Below are positions 25,960-38,078 of a stretch of 64,000 nt of DNA, piece after piece. How positions within the stretch are numbered: position 1 is the stretch's first letter; the number at the start of each line of letters is the position of its first letter. Made by a program: the position numbers and the translations under genes. The stretch comes from Hirsutella rhossiliensis (taxonomy: Eukaryota; Ascomycota; Sordariomycetes; Hypocreales; Ophiocordycipitaceae): NCBI RefSeq assembly GCF_020360975.1, contig NW_025408673.1:992001-1056000 (forward strand). Reading direction: 5' to 3'. Below the pieces are notes generated by a model that saw nothing but the letters and a program-made list of their open reading frames with translations, searched no databases and had not been told where the DNA came from.

Positions 25960-28900
25960 TAGGTAATACGACCTTATAATACTCCTTACTATATAGTAAA
26001 TTCTTTAATAAGGTCTTTAGTAATAATATCCTTAGCGGCTACCTAGGAATTATAGCTACTTAGCTAGCCTTTCTAGCTAACGAGGTATTTTATATAAGCG
26101 GTCCCTTAGCTATATCTATAAGTTCTAGAGTTAAGGATTCTTTCGACTTCCTAGTAGTTAGTATTAGGTTCTAGGCTAGGTCGAGCGTTTAATCGTTCGG
26201 CCGGCTATAGCTATATAACAGAAACGACGTTATAGATATTTAAGGATCCGGCTAAGTTAAGGCGGTAAGCTAGATAGCTAATCCGCTTAAGGACTTCGAA
26301 CGGTCCTATATAACGTTCCTTTAACTTTACTACCTATCTATTAACTATGCTATATCCTTTTCCTAGCTAAAGCTATACCTAGTTTCTAGGTTTAAACTCT
26401 AGTACTTAGTACTTTATATTATACCGCTTTTTTATTCTTACTTAAGCTAAGGCGATTAAGATCCTAGCCTAGTCCTAGAGTATCTCTCTATCTATCTATT
26501 AGGGGCCTTCTCTAAGGTATCGCCTACTATTATCTATTTATATCCCGGTTAGTAGCTCGCTTAGAGAAGTACCGATTACCGCGGAGTAAGAGTTATTAAA
26601 GGTAGATTAAAGTAGTAATAACGCGTTAACCTATTAATAGGATAGGAAGTTAGTTATAAAGAACTAAAGCGCGGTTTTAACTACCTAGTTACGTTGTTCC
26701 GATAAGCTATTAGTCTAAGGATACTAAGCTATAGATACTAGTAACTTAGACTTATACGCTATCTATAGTCCTTTTTAAAACGCCGAAAGGAACTTAAGGT
26801 CTTAGTTAGAGATAATCTAAGTAGGAATCCCTTAATTATAGTATATTAACTTAGTAAATAGTGCCTTAGCTTAGTCTTCTATAGTAAACTAGTTATAGCC
26901 TAAGATAAGGAGCTTTATTTTCGAGAACTTATTAGTTACTATTAATAGTATATTATAGTAGACCTTAATAGGTAATATCTATAGAGTTTAGTCTATAAGG
27001 ACGTCTAAGAGTCTTATAACGAAATCTATAGCGATTATATAAAAAGGTAAGGCTAAAGATATAATTAAAACTAACTTACTAAGGGCCTTTAATTAGTCGG
27101 TTTAGTTCCTATAATAAGCGTTATACTTATTAATAAAGCTATTAATAAGTTTCTTAAGGCTAGTAATAGTAAACGTAAAGGATAACCTTTTTTATATCCT
27201 TCGCTATCTAAGGTAAAATTTATGCGTATAGTTATCGGCGATAATTTCCTTAGCGTAGATAGTAAGGATATAAAGCTAATAACGACTTTTAGACTTAACT
27301 AAGTAAAGTAACTTATTCCGCTAAATAAATAAGAGACCGACCTAGGACTTATCGTTTTTAAGCTACTTTAGTATACTAGCCTATCTTAGTTCTTCCGCGT
27401 ATACTCCTTAGATCTTTTAGTATAGGTTAGGTTAGATAAAGGATTCTATAACTATATATATATATTCGACTAGCGCTTTATCTTCCTAAACGCGGTCTAA
27501 TTCCCTAGGTTTATATTTCCTAGGTATTATAGATAGTAGTTAAGATAGTATATTAGTAAGGATATTAGCGGTTCTAAGAATATAGTAGACCTTTAAGGGA
27601 AACTAGCTAAGGTACTATAAAGTAAATATAAGCCGATTATTAGTCTTTATACTAGTAGTAAATAGCGATATTTACTTTAAGATTATACTAATAGCGGCGT
27701 AGTTAGTTAGTATAATAACCTTTAATAGTAAGGTAGAGATAATATATAACCGGAGCTTCCGATATACCTAGGAAAGATAAGTAACTTTAAGTTTAGTAGG
27801 CTAGTATCTAGGTTCTCCGCTAGTTAGGCGTTTACTAAGGTAAAGAATTAGCTAGATACTTATCTAAGGCAGGGTCCTTCTTAGGTTCTAGTCTACCCTT
27901 AGTATAAGGTAAAAGGCTACTACTATAAAGCCTAGCTCGCGGCTAGCGTCGATTTATAGGAATAATAGCTATCGTAAGTTAAAATAATATAGCCGCGTTA
28001 GTTCTATAAAAGCGTTTATAATATCTTAGAAAGCTTATTTCTTTATTAAGGAAGGTTAGTATATTACTTTAGAGGTATATTTATTCCTTACTAATCCTTT
28101 AAGTAGCGCTTAACTATCTTATACTTCCTTAAGTATCGCTATTTTCTAAACCTAGAGCGCCTTTACCCTTTAAGAGAAGTAAGCCACTAAGTACTATAGC
28201 TAGTTAACTAAGCCGAGCTACTTTTCTAGTACTTATAGGGTATTTAGAAACTCTATATCCTATAATACTTATACTTATTCTTTAGTATTTATTAGGCCGA
28301 TACTATTAACTTAAAATCCTAATAGTTCTATAGATAGGTAGCTTAGGAATAATTTCGATCTAGCTAGAGCTAGGTTATAGTCTATAAAGAGTTAAAAGAT
28401 AGCTTAGAGGTAACGAATATAGTTATCTTCTATATCTAAGTATATTACGATATTATCGATATACTTAGAGGAATATTCTATATATTCCTAGAGTATTTAG
28501 TCTATAAATCTTTAAACGTATATAGGTAAGTTCTTATATCCTATTAAGGCTACCGTTAGTCGTTCTAAGCCTTTATAGCTAATTACTATAAACCTTTCTT
28601 AATACTCCTTATAGATAAGGAACTAATAAAAGAAAGACTAAGCGTTTATAGTAGAAATAAAGTATTTCCCTTATAGCTTCTAGATTATATCTCCTTAAAG
28701 TAGTATTAAGTAAGCGTTTAAGATAGCTATACTATTAAGAGCGCGTAGGTCTACTACTATTTAGCCCTTTTTATTACCGTATATAGTTCTTTAAACTATA
28801 AATATAGGGTAAGTAAATATGGTTACCTTTATAGCCTATTTTATACGCCCCTTTTAGTATAGGTCCTTATAGGTTTAGTCGATTAATACCTTATCCTTTT

Positions 28901-30200
28901 AGCTAAGCGGGTAAGCCCTAGATGCTAGTTTATATAGGTACTAATTTTCTATTAGCGGAATATATATATAGTAGTCTAGGTAGACCTTAATAGTAGCTTA
29001 GTCCTTTTATAGGGTTAGGAAGAAGGCGACCGTATATTAGATCTTTTTTATAAATATAGGGTCTTAATTATAGATTTTAATATCCTTTAAAGTAGTTATT
29101 TCTAAGAGGCTATAGTCTTATATAATCCTAATCTTATAGTTCGGAGTCTATCTATATATCTATAAAGGGAGTTCCCCTTTATAGACTTAGGGCTGCCTTC
29201 CTCTAAGGTTTCTATTAATAGGTTAGTAACTTAGTATAGGTCGCTATATTCTATAGTTTTTTATACGGCTAGCTCTTTAGTCGGAGTTACCTTAGCTAGG
29301 GTTTCCTTAAGTAGGTCGATCTATAAAAACTATATTTCGTCGCTAAGGTCTATTAATATTCTTAAGTACTATCCTTTCTTAAATCTAATATAGCGAGCGG
29401 TAGTATTAACCGCTATAACTAGAGTTATACCTTAGATTAAGTTATAGGCTAATAATAAGTCTCTCGGAAAGAATACTAAGTTACGATCCCTTAGTATATC
29501 CTTAATCTACGCCGGTAGGCGTTCTATCCTATATATAAGGACGTCGACGTCGGCTTAATATATAACCTAATAACGGATCGCGTAGCCTTATTAGGTCGAG
29601 CAAGCTATAACTATTAGGTTGCTATATAAGCTAATAGATATTATTCCCTTAGAATTTAGGATATTAACTTCGTTTAATACTAAGAAATCTTATCTAAGTA
29701 ATAATCCTATAAATAGGGTCTAGACTACCTAGGCGCTAATAGTAAATTATCTAACCTTAAATCTTATTCCTTATTTCCCTAGGATATTTATTATTAAGGT
29801 CGCTTAACCCTTAGTTTAGCTTTTCCTTATATTAAATAATAGGACTTACTAGGTTATATTAAGGGTTACGTCGTAAAAGTAGTTAAGCTAGTCTTCCTTA
29901 ATTATAGAGCGGGCTATACTAAAGTCTATATATACGTTTAATAGCTAGTCTAGGCTTTTAGTTCTAAAGATAAATATCTAAGCGTATATAAACTAAGACG
30001 GCTTTAATAGATCCGATATTTCGGTTTATAGCGCCGCTCTTATAGTTAGCTAGTTCCTTAGTATTCTAGGCAAACGGCTCGGTCCTATAGGTTCTACTTT
30101 TATTATACCGGGAATAAATAAGATCTTATCTTTTATTTTTTTAGTTTCTTCTCCTATGTCGGCGGTAGTATTACTATCTTCTAGCCCTTTATCCTAGGTA
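25960..30200 (-). pseudogene. Gypsy G pol (protease, RT, RNase H, integrase, chromodomain)
   Basis: Minus-strand degenerate frame. The reverse transcriptase active site reads KYIDNIVIYLD at about 28434-28470 (family form YIDDIVIYSD, one Asp now Asn). Toward the 3' end (about 26040-26130) a chromodomain-like run is visible: LELIDIAKGPLI, then a segment ending in WEP-like spacing. RNase H and integrase lie between (about 26200-27900). The chromodomain would steer insertion to methylated histone H3 in heterochromatin, as known for chromoviruses; whether it did so here is inference. Confidence 0.75.
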
Positions 30201-31930
30201 AATAGGATCTAGTTTTATATTTCCTAGGAAAGATAGATCCCGCCTTAGTTATTAGTTAGTGCCGCTTAAAGCTAACGGGCGAGGTTAATAATAATTAGGT
30301 TTTCCTAAGAGCCCTCCTTTAGTTTTAAATCCTAAGGCTATAGTCCGGTTTAGGGACTAGTTAATTAGTTTAGTACTAGGCCTATATCTACCTAGCGTAG
30401 ATTATTCTATCTTAATATAGTTATTATATTTCCTTTCTATTAGAATTATCCTCGTTCCTAGGGTTTCTAGCCGGTTAGTTTAGCTATAGATAAGGTAGAG
30501 TTTACTATAGTCTTATTCTTAGTTTCGCGTAACCCGCCTTATATATATCCTTTTACTATATTACTTATCTTCCCCTATAACCTAACCGTTAGCTTAGTTT
30601 CTAACTATAGGATAAGTTACTTATAGTTATTAATCTAGGTATTAAATAATTTTAGACTAGTAGGTTAGCAGAATAATTCTTATAGTAATACGTTTAGTCG
30701 TTAATAGACTAGTATAGTAAGGTACTCTTCTAAGTATAGTACTACTTTTGCTTTTTAGCGGAGCTTTAATATCTATTTATAAAAGTTAGCTCTATTTATA
30801 ATATCTACGGTAGTAAATTATTCTATTTATAACGATCTTAAAGCTACTTTTAGCTAGATAGTAAAGCGTTTTTATAGTTTAGTATACTAAGCGGTATATC
30901 CCTAGTCTAAGGTATAAAGTATAGCTTAGTTAGATTCGCTAAGATCGCCGGAATACTATTTAATAGCGGTTCCGTAGAGTAAACTAAGGATAAGTATTAC
31001 TAGTTTATTAGCGTATTCCGGTCTATAAATAGCTACCTATTTTAAGTAATTAATAAATCGATCGATACTTTTATATATAATCGTTTTCTTAGTTTCTTTA
31101 AGGACGTTAAATATTATATTAAAGGGGCTAGTAAGGTTAAACTTCCCTATATCCTTTAGTTTAATATATACTAATGGTGCTTAAGGAGGGTTTATAGTAG
31201 TATTATCCTTAGTATCTCTTATTATAGCTTTTACTAGTAGTCTTATAAGAGCTTCTTTAATAATTAAACTTACTAGCTAGTTCGCTAGGGTTATTATCGC
31301 GAATATACTATTAAGGGTAGTATTATTTAAAGGTTCTTCCTTACTTTATTCGTTATAGTTTAGCAAACTTCTTAGTAAACTTCTAGGGCTTTATCCTTTT
31401 AATAGAGGTAGTTAAGGTAGGGCGGGAGAAGCTATACTATACCGATTTCTATATAGCTCCGTTACTTATAGCTAATATTACCTTATCGCTAGAACGTATT
31501 CTAGGTTATTAATTTATTCTTATAGGCTTTAACGATTAGCTAGGTAAGCTAGTAAGTTATATCGTAGAAGTTCCGCTCTTAATTCCTCTAGGCGTCGTTC
31601 CTACTACTAAGGTAGGCGATCTAGCTATCTTTTATTTTTATAGGCACTTAACGGGAAATATCCTAGAAATAGGTATCTTTCTAACCGCTAATAAAAGCTC
31701 TATAATACTTAAGCTTTAATACGTCGAAGTTCTACCTCTATCTAGAGTTCCCTAAGTATTTCTTCTATAAAAAGAGATTAGGAAGCTAGTATTTATTAGT
31801 ACGTAAGTAGGAGCTTTCTTTTTAAAAAGATATTAGGGTTTATAGGTTAAGGTTAACTTATCCCTTTCCTTATTCTTTATCTTACGTTCTACTAGATATA
31901 GACTTTAAGAGAATAGATAGTTAAGGGAAT
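30200..31930 (-). pseudogene. Gypsy G gag
   Basis: The minus-strand interval between the 5' LTR (31947-32632) and pol. The frame near 30150-30600 is open apart from TAA/TAG and is rich in Lys, Thr and Gly. A clear CCHC knuckle was not found. Assignment to gag rests mainly on position. The border with the protease is approximate. Confidence 0.5.
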
Positions 31931-31946
31931 AGGAATTACTACTATT

Positions 31947-32632
31947 TATTATATACTAGTCCCTTAGTATAGGGCTAGTATATTAACTATACCGTTTACT
32001 TAGATCCGGTATAAGTCTAATAGGTAATTAAACGGACTAGCTACTATATATAATTAAACGTATTATATAGACTAGCTACTATACGTTATTATACGTATTA
32101 AATATAAACTAGCTACTAGTCTTATAAGTTAAAGTAAGAGTAGTAATAACTATTTATATTCTTTTCTACTTACTTAAGATCTAGTAGGTTCTTTATTTTT
32201 TATATATACTATAGCGAGCGTAGGACCTTACTTAGGGCTTTAACTAAGTAATATCTTAACCTTATAATTATATAACGGTAGTATAACGTATTAGCGGTAT
32301 TTCTTAGTGTTTTCCCTAGGTAGGCATAGGTATTTCTCTATAATTTCCCTACTATATCCTCGTAGTAACTTCTTAAGGAAATATCGGTATAATTCCTAAG
32401 GAACTATTATTACTTAGGAAATCATAGTTTATTTCCCGTATAATATATCCTTAGGGGAAATCTCTATAAAATATCTATATAATCCGCTCGGTTATTATTT
32501 CTAGGATTTCCGGGTGATTTCCTAGAGTTTACCTAGTAGCTTCTAGGTTCCTTCTTCCGCGGGGAGCCTTAAGGAGGGAGGCCGATATCGATATAGGTAC
32601 CTAGATTATCGACCGTAGGGTGTCCTATAATA
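31947..32632 (-). repeat. 5' LTR of gypsy G
   Basis: 686 bp, partner of 22833-23516. Several positions keep C or G where the other copy has T or A, so the two LTRs were mutated separately after insertion. Confidence 0.9.
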
Positions 32633-32637
32633 CCTTT

Positions 32638-32742
32638 AATCCTATATTTATTAGATAGTTATGCCGACTATTTTTCCGTTTAGACTATATTACGTGCTTA
32701 ACGCGGTCGGCCGTTAGCGGCTTATTAGCCGTAGTCGTAATA
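32638..32742 (-). repeat. 5' LTR of gypsy E1, second part
   Basis: 105 bp that complete the LTR started at 22481-22832; it matches 9204-9308. The duplication cgaaa of the E1 insertion follows at 32743-32747. Confidence 0.9.
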
Positions 32743-32747
32743 CGAAA

Positions 32748-33010
32748 CCCTATTAATACTAAACTTAAAGGATAATAAAGGCGAATAAGAAGTCTAAGAG
32801 ATTAAAGACTAAAAGAGATCTAAGGGTAATACCTTTTTCCTTATTAAATAAAAAGGATAGCTAGCTAAGTATAATTAATAGGTCGATACTAAAGATATAG
32901 CGAATAGCTAAGACCTTATTAAAGAATATACTACTCGCTTAACTAAGAGAAAGAGGCGTAAGACTAAGTAAGGTAAGGAAACCTACTAGCGTAGGGAGAC
33001 GCTATTAAAT
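32748..33010 (+). pseudogene. Gypsy D pol, chromodomain and tail
   Basis: Continues the D pol frame after E1. It reads GNTFFLIK, then KG, LAKYN, VDTKDIANS, DLIKEYTTRLTKRKRRKTK. This matches the chromodomain pattern of a YLVKWKGY-like strand followed by NTWEP-like and LIxEY blocks, with Trp and Gln positions now stops. A basic Lys/Arg tail ends pol. The fit of the frame across the E1 insertion independently supports the nested reading. From here to 33240 no further gene is clear. Confidence 0.75.
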
Positions 33011-33239
33011 TAGTAATAAATCCCTATTAAATCGCTACCGACTTATTAATATATTAGTACGCCTAAATATCCTATAACTATATATAAAATAGTAAAATAA
33101 GAGAATAAGGGAAAACTATTTATACTACCTATTAAATACTATTAAGGAAAATAAAACTAAACTATAACTTTATTAAGACCTTAATAATAAAAGAAAAAAG
33201 GATAGTTATAACTAAATAAAAGAAAGATAAGACCTATTT

Positions 33240-34817
33240 ATTACTTCTAACTACCCCTTTTTTTTACTAGCGTAAAAGGAACTAACTAAGGCGCCCCCTT
33301 TACTATACTTAATACCTTTAAAAATACTAGAACTACCCTATCCTTTACTCCTTTTTTATCCTTTATATTAAGACCTATCTTTATTAGTATAGTACTTACC
33401 TTAGCCTTAGTAAATAGTAAGGCGTATTACTATAAAGTATAGCTTATATTACCGTCGATAAAGTAGAGTTTTAACTAGGATTCCTAGGCTTAGTACTCTA
33501 GGCTTATATAGGCGATATTAAATAAGGGCGCGGGGTTAAGGTAAATAATAAGCTCGCGGCGCTTATTAATTAGTATATAGTAGTTAGTATACTTAACTTA
33601 ATATATCGTTAAGCGGTCGTTAATAAAAAGGTTAGATAAACTTATAATAGTAGACTTCTATATACTTATAGTCTTAAAGGACTTATAATAGGCCGTCTTA
33701 GTAGTATTAAAAGCCTTAGCTAAATACTATACTATAATAGTAAGACGGCGCTAATTAGCCTCCTTAAAAATAAGTACGCTTATATTTAAGCTATCCTCCT
33801 TAGTATCCTTATTACTAGTCTTTAGCTTATTAAGCTTATATAAGTACTTAATAATAGCGACTATATCGGCCTAGTTACTAAATATAAAAGTAGTAGCCTT
33901 AAGAAAGATTAGCTTATTAATCGTAATATTTAAAGTTAAAGGGAAACTTACTTAGTTATAGGTTACTATATTTTTATAGTACTACTTATAGCGCGTTAAG
34001 GAAACCCTTAAGAAAATATAGCTAATTAAGAGTACCTTAATAGGCTTAAGCTTAGTTATACTATACTCCTTAATAACTATCTTAAAATAATATATATACT
34101 AAAGCTTACGAGGGATAACCCCTTAGGCCCTAACTAAGCGGGCTTTAGCCTTAGATTAAGTACGCTTTTTCGTAGGAGCGCGACCGCCTTATACCGCCGC
34201 TTAGGTGCCCTTATCTCCGGCGCCGCTATTCTTAGGTTTATTAGTAAGAGGAGTTAGATTATAGCCGTCTCTATTATTACTATTATTATTATCTTAGCCC
34301 TCGTTTAGCTAAGTATTAAGATAGTCTTAGCCCTTATTTAGCTAGGCCTTATCGTTAATATTAGCCTACTTATTTTAAAGAGCGGCCTAAGCGATAATCT
34401 TTTATTAACTAAAGCCGCCTTATCGAGATAAAGTAGCTAGGTTATTAGTACTTACCTAGGAGCGCCTAAGTACGATCTCCTCGCTAGTATTAATATCGCT
34501 AATAAGGGTAATAGACTTATAAGTTTCCTAGCCTATAGAGGTAGGCTTATCGATAGTTAGAGTTAAGGTATTTAGCGGGGTAATAAGGGTATAACCCTCG
34601 CTAATATTAGGTCTTAGACTAGAAGTCGCTTAGGACTAGGATTCCCTTATACCTTTCTTAGCTTTCTTTATTAAAGGGGAACTAGCGTTACTATAAGACT
34701 TCTAAGCTAATCGCTTATACTTTAAGGGCGAACCTACCGCTACCTACTCCTATATATAGTATAGGAAATTAGCGTTATAGTTCTTTATCTTCTTTAGCGT
34801 AAAAGGTATTATTATTA
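33240..34817 (-). pseudogene. Antisense accessory gene of gypsy D, unknown product
   Basis: A minus-strand frame of about 525 codons opposite to pol, between the chromodomain and the 3' LTR. It probably starts at an ATG now read as ATA at about 34815-34817, followed by PFTLKKIKNYNANFLYYI. Later it reads SSPLIKKAKKGIRES, and near the end LLFTKAKVSTILIKIG, then VKDRVVLVFLKVLSIV, then SSFYASKKKG. In the parts I translated, stops are few and are only TAA/TAG, at places where Gln or Trp would fit. No domain is recognised. A TATA-like and pyrimidine-rich stretch lies just upstream. The position and orientation match the antisense genes of E1, E2 and I. Confidence 0.6.
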
Positions 34818-34829
34818 ATAAATCGTTAA

Positions 34830-34990
34830 TAAAAAGTAATAAAAAAAAGCGTAAAGCTCTATAGTAATTATAAGCGGAAGAGTTAAAGAAGAAAATAAAA
34901 TAAAAAAAGTAAAAGATATATACGCACGCTCTTTATATTATAGTTACGCGGCCGATATATAGGCGATACTATAATAGTTACTTAGCGGCA
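34830..34990 (-). promoter_or_regulatory. Putative promoter of the gypsy D antisense gene
   Basis: On the minus strand there is a TATA-like ataatataaagag (about 34940-34955) followed by a long pyrimidine-rich run (about 34875-34920), then the start of the antisense gene at 34817. This is the same order as in E1 and E2. From 34990 to 35167 I see no gene. Confidence 0.45.
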
Positions 34991-35167
34991 ACCGCTAGTA
35001 TAATAACTATTAACGTTATAGAGCGTAAACTAACGTATACTTATATAAGTATATACGTATAATATATAACCGAAACTACCTTTCTTCCTAACCGAATATA
35101 TATAGTATAGTAAAAGTAAGGTATATTTAAGATATAGCCGAGATATCTATATAAGAGGGGAGATAAT

Positions 35168-35424
35168 TATAAGAGCGCTACTAAGAGGTATAGGCTAATA
35201 AAGCACTTAGGTATATAGTACTAATATATTAGTAGGGTATTAGTAGGGAATTATACTTACCCTGCTTATATATTATAAACTACTTACTATTTTAATAGAA
35301 GAGAAAAAACCCCTCTTCTTATAAGCTTTAGTCTTATAATAAGGAGAATATAATATATATAGTATAGTACCTCTAGCTATCTTTACTACCGAACTAATTA
35401 TACTATAATATATACTCCCTTATA
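35168..35424 (+). repeat. 3' LTR of gypsy D
   Basis: 257 bp, same length and ends as 3744-4000. It is followed by the duplication aatag (35425-35429). Confidence 0.92.
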
Positions 35425-35429
35425 AATAG

Positions 35430-36690
35430 CTAGTATATACTATTTAATTATAGGTATTTATACCTTATAAAAGTATAAGATAACTTTACTAAATAAGTAG
35501 AAGTAACCTTAGTTAAAGAAATTACTATAAGAGCTATAACTAAATTTATACTCTTTATTATTTTTAAGTATAGCGTAATACTATATATTATAATTAATAG
35601 AGGGCCCGAAATAAAAAAAAGACTTTAAGTATATCTTAAAGGATATAAGCGATAAAGTTATTTAATCTTTAGTATATAACCTAAAGGTAAACGTAGTAGT
35701 AAAATAAAAGTACTAAAGGTTAATAATAGTACTTATAAAAATAGTAGAGAAAAAGGGTAAGTAGATTAAATACCTTAACTAAATAATCCTTATAAACTAA
35801 ATAGTAGTTAGAAAGTCTTATAGAATATTAGCTTTCTACCTACTATATATATAAGAATTAATACTACCTTTTAAGGTAGAATATTTAACTTAGCGACTAA
35901 TCGATTAAGATAAGGTAAAGATAAGAGAAGAATTATTTAAAGTATAAGTATAAGTTTCAAAAAGAAAAGAAAAAGATATAAAAGAAGCTAAGAAAAAAGT
36001 AATAAGATATTAAAATCGATTAATAAAGAAGATAAATAAAGCTAATAAGTATATAATAAGAAAAGAAAGCCTATAACTTAAAGACCTTATCTTACTATTT
36101 AATATAAGATAATTAAATAATTTAGGGAGGTAAGCTAAGTATTAAATAAGGTAGAACGGTCCTTTTTAAGTAGTATTACGCTTAGAGTAGTTTAGGGTAT
36201 ATAAGATTAAGACTTTAAATAAAATCGTACTTAATAAGATAATCCTAAGAGAGTATTTAAAGAAGTTTAAAAAGGATAAGGAAGGTTAGTAGTACTTTAT
36301 TAAAGATAACTAGTTACTTTAAGATAAGATTACTCTTAATAAAAGGAGGAAGAAAGAAATAATAAATAAAGTAGATAATTTACTACTCTTACTAAGTAAA
36401 GAAGCCTTAGATTAAATAGTACTATAATTATAAAGACTCCTTAATAAACCTTAGAAGGATTAAAGCTAAGAAGAAGAAAAAGACTAACTATAGATACCAA
36501 AGAAAGGCCTAAGGTATATAATTAAGGTTTAGCTACTATAACTTAGTAAAGTAAAAAAGGATCTTAATATAAGAGCCTTAAAGACGCTAATTTAATAAGA
36601 AAAGAAAGAGGTAAAAAAGGAGCTAAGGAGGAAAAGGTAGTAAAGATAAAAAAGTCTATAAGTATTATAAGAAGTATGCTAGAACGTAAC
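35430..36690 (+). pseudogene. Gypsy H integrase and C-terminal tail
   Basis: Plus-strand frame continuing from 3743. It reads a degenerate integrase with EGPK, then SSKDISDKVI, then a late block KAKKKVIRY, LIKKINKANKYIIRKESL, LKDLILLFNI, then VYKIKTLNKIVLNKIILREYLKKF. These correspond to the integrase C-terminal domain of a Ty3/gypsy element. After about 36330 the sequence is purine-rich and would encode a Lys/Glu-rich tail. Together with 1393-1944 and 2430-3743 this makes one pol gene. Confidence 0.75.
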
Positions 36691-37080
36691 TAGTAACTAA
36701 GGCACCGTTTAATTATTTAATTAAAGGATAACTATAGTAGCTAAGATATTTATAAGCGCTTTACTTACTACCTTATCTTTTTAAATTTTCTACTTAAAGC
36801 TCCTTAAGTAAATAAAGATAATATTTCCTACTTTTCCTTAATAATAACTTACCCTTTACTACCTTAAAGAAGACGAATAAAGATATAATTAAATAATAAA
36901 GTAAGAAAGTAAATATTCTTACTACTTACCTTCTTTAAGAATAGGATTTTTTACTTTATAAATAGGGACGTTTATTCTTTATTATAAAAGGGGAGACCTA
37001 TTATAGCGAAAATAAACGCGCTTATAAGATATATTTTAATATATTTTCGACCTACTAAATTAAACGTATATAACCTTAAG
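36690..37080 (+). repeat. LTR-like stretch, single copy in the window
   Basis: An AT-rich non-coding stretch after the H pol gene and before a gag-like frame. It has a TATA-like tataaatagg at about 36957-36966 followed by ttattataaaagggg. It could be the 3' LTR of H or the 5' LTR of the next element. No second copy is present here, so its ends are not fixed. Confidence 0.4.
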
Positions 37081-37601
37081 AGAAAAACTTTTACTATTAA
37101 AGATAGCGATTAAATAAAACTACCTACTCTTAGTAAACCTATTATAAACTACTATAAAGCGAACTTAAAGACTATTTAATTATTACTTAAAAAAAAGCTT
37201 ATTAAACTTATATAATCTCTTTTTAAGTAAAATAAGCGTAAGGTTAATTTCCTTCCTTTCCTTTAAATCCTTAGTAAGACTAAAGGGATAAAGGATATTA
37301 TAAAGAAAATAAAGGGCGGTCTTATTACTAATATATATATTATAAAATTTTTTTGTCTTAAGGTCGGTATAGAAATTATAACTATATATATAGTTAGCGA
37401 ATCTATTAAGGTTATAAGTAACCTTATAGTATTTAAGGAAGTACCGCTATTTATAAATAAGCGCCTTAGTTAAATCCTAAATATAGTTAGCGTAAGAGCC
37501 GCTAATAGTACTTAAAAGAGATATATACTTATAAAAAGGAAATATAATATACTTATAAGTAGAAGTTATAGTTATTTAATAAGTTTAAATATACCCTTAA
37601 T
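37080..37601 (+). pseudogene. Gypsy gag fragment, first part
   Basis: Plus-strand frames with few stops before the copia A2 insertion, for example KDIIKKIKGGLITNIYII and EVPLFINKRLS. The piece continues at 49963, where NYSYKESGKYSI resembles a CCHC knuckle with lost Cys. The frame cannot be followed exactly across the junction. It is called gag because of the knuckle and its position after an LTR-like stretch. It may belong to a tandem relative of H. Confidence 0.45.
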
Positions 37602-38078
37602 TCTCGCGAAGAGAGATATAAGAAGTATATATAAAATATATAAAGGTAAAAGTAAAAGTAAGGGGTCGGATAGGTAAGGCAGAGATATTTAATTCTTATA
37701 GGAGTAGTAATTATAGTAGGGGAGTAATTATTATATTGCCTTAATTCCCCTTCTTTCCTCTATTTAACGCCCCTCTTTATATCTATCTAGCATCTTAATT
37801 AATAAAGAAGATCCTACTTAAAGAAGCTACTAATATCCTTTTAACTATTAAGCTTTTTACCGGTTTTTCCCCTCCTTTCTAGCTATTGCTAGTATATCTA
37901 TCTTATCTCTCGCTACCTCTATAAGAAGCTATCGCTACTTCTGCTTCCCCTTATACCCCTACCCTTTTCTTTATACCTCTTTTTAGCTCCTTCTTTAAAA
38001 CCTATTTTTTAGCTTCCTAGGTCCCTCGTACTAAGAGATATCTCCGAGAACTACGAAATTAGGCCACGCTTCGCAATA
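37602..38078 (-). repeat. 3' LTR of copia A2
   Basis: 477 bp. Just inside (38079-38090) is cacccccttagc, which on the coding strand is a clean polypurine tract next to the LTR. Confidence 0.88.

Larger units (their letters stand above)
22833..32632 (-). mobile_element. Ty3/gypsy retrotransposon G, complete, inserted in an E1 LTR
   Basis: LTRs at 22833-23516 (684 bp) and 31947-32632 (686 bp) both start tattatatactag and end in taata. The target duplication ccttt is perfect. Pol is on the minus strand, so the right LTR is the 5' one. At 9.8 kb it is longer than D or E, because a frame of about 1.9 kb sits between pol and the 3' LTR. Confidence 0.92.
8852..32742 (-). mobile_element. Ty3/gypsy retrotransposon E1, complete, interrupted by A1 and G
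   Basis: Its left LTR is 8852-9308 (457 bp). Its right LTR is 22481-22832 plus 32638-32742 (352 + 105 = 457 bp), split by gypsy G. The flanking duplication cgaaa is perfect (8847-8851 and 32743-32747), and the D reading frame resumes after it. All pol and gag signals are on the minus strand, so the left LTR is the 3' one. A second copy (E2) at 50060-60292 supplies the uninterrupted sequence across the A1 insertion. Confidence 0.93.
3744..35424 (+). mobile_element. Ty3/gypsy retrotransposon D, complete but interrupted by E1
   Basis: Two 257-bp LTRs (3744-4000 and 35168-35424) in the same orientation begin tataagagcg and end ctcccttata. The target duplication aatag is perfect (3739-3743 and 35425-35429). 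Internal order is gag, protease, reverse transcriptase, RNase H, integrase, chromodomain, then an antisense accessory gene. E1 (8852-32742) is inserted just before the chromodomain, with duplication cgaaa. Without E1 the element would be about 7.8 kb. All frames are RIP-damaged. Confidence 0.92.

Noticed and set aside
25921..25960. gcgcgcgc run as a possible Z-DNA regulatory site
   Set aside because: It is short and lies near the pol end of gypsy G, with nothing else to support a function.
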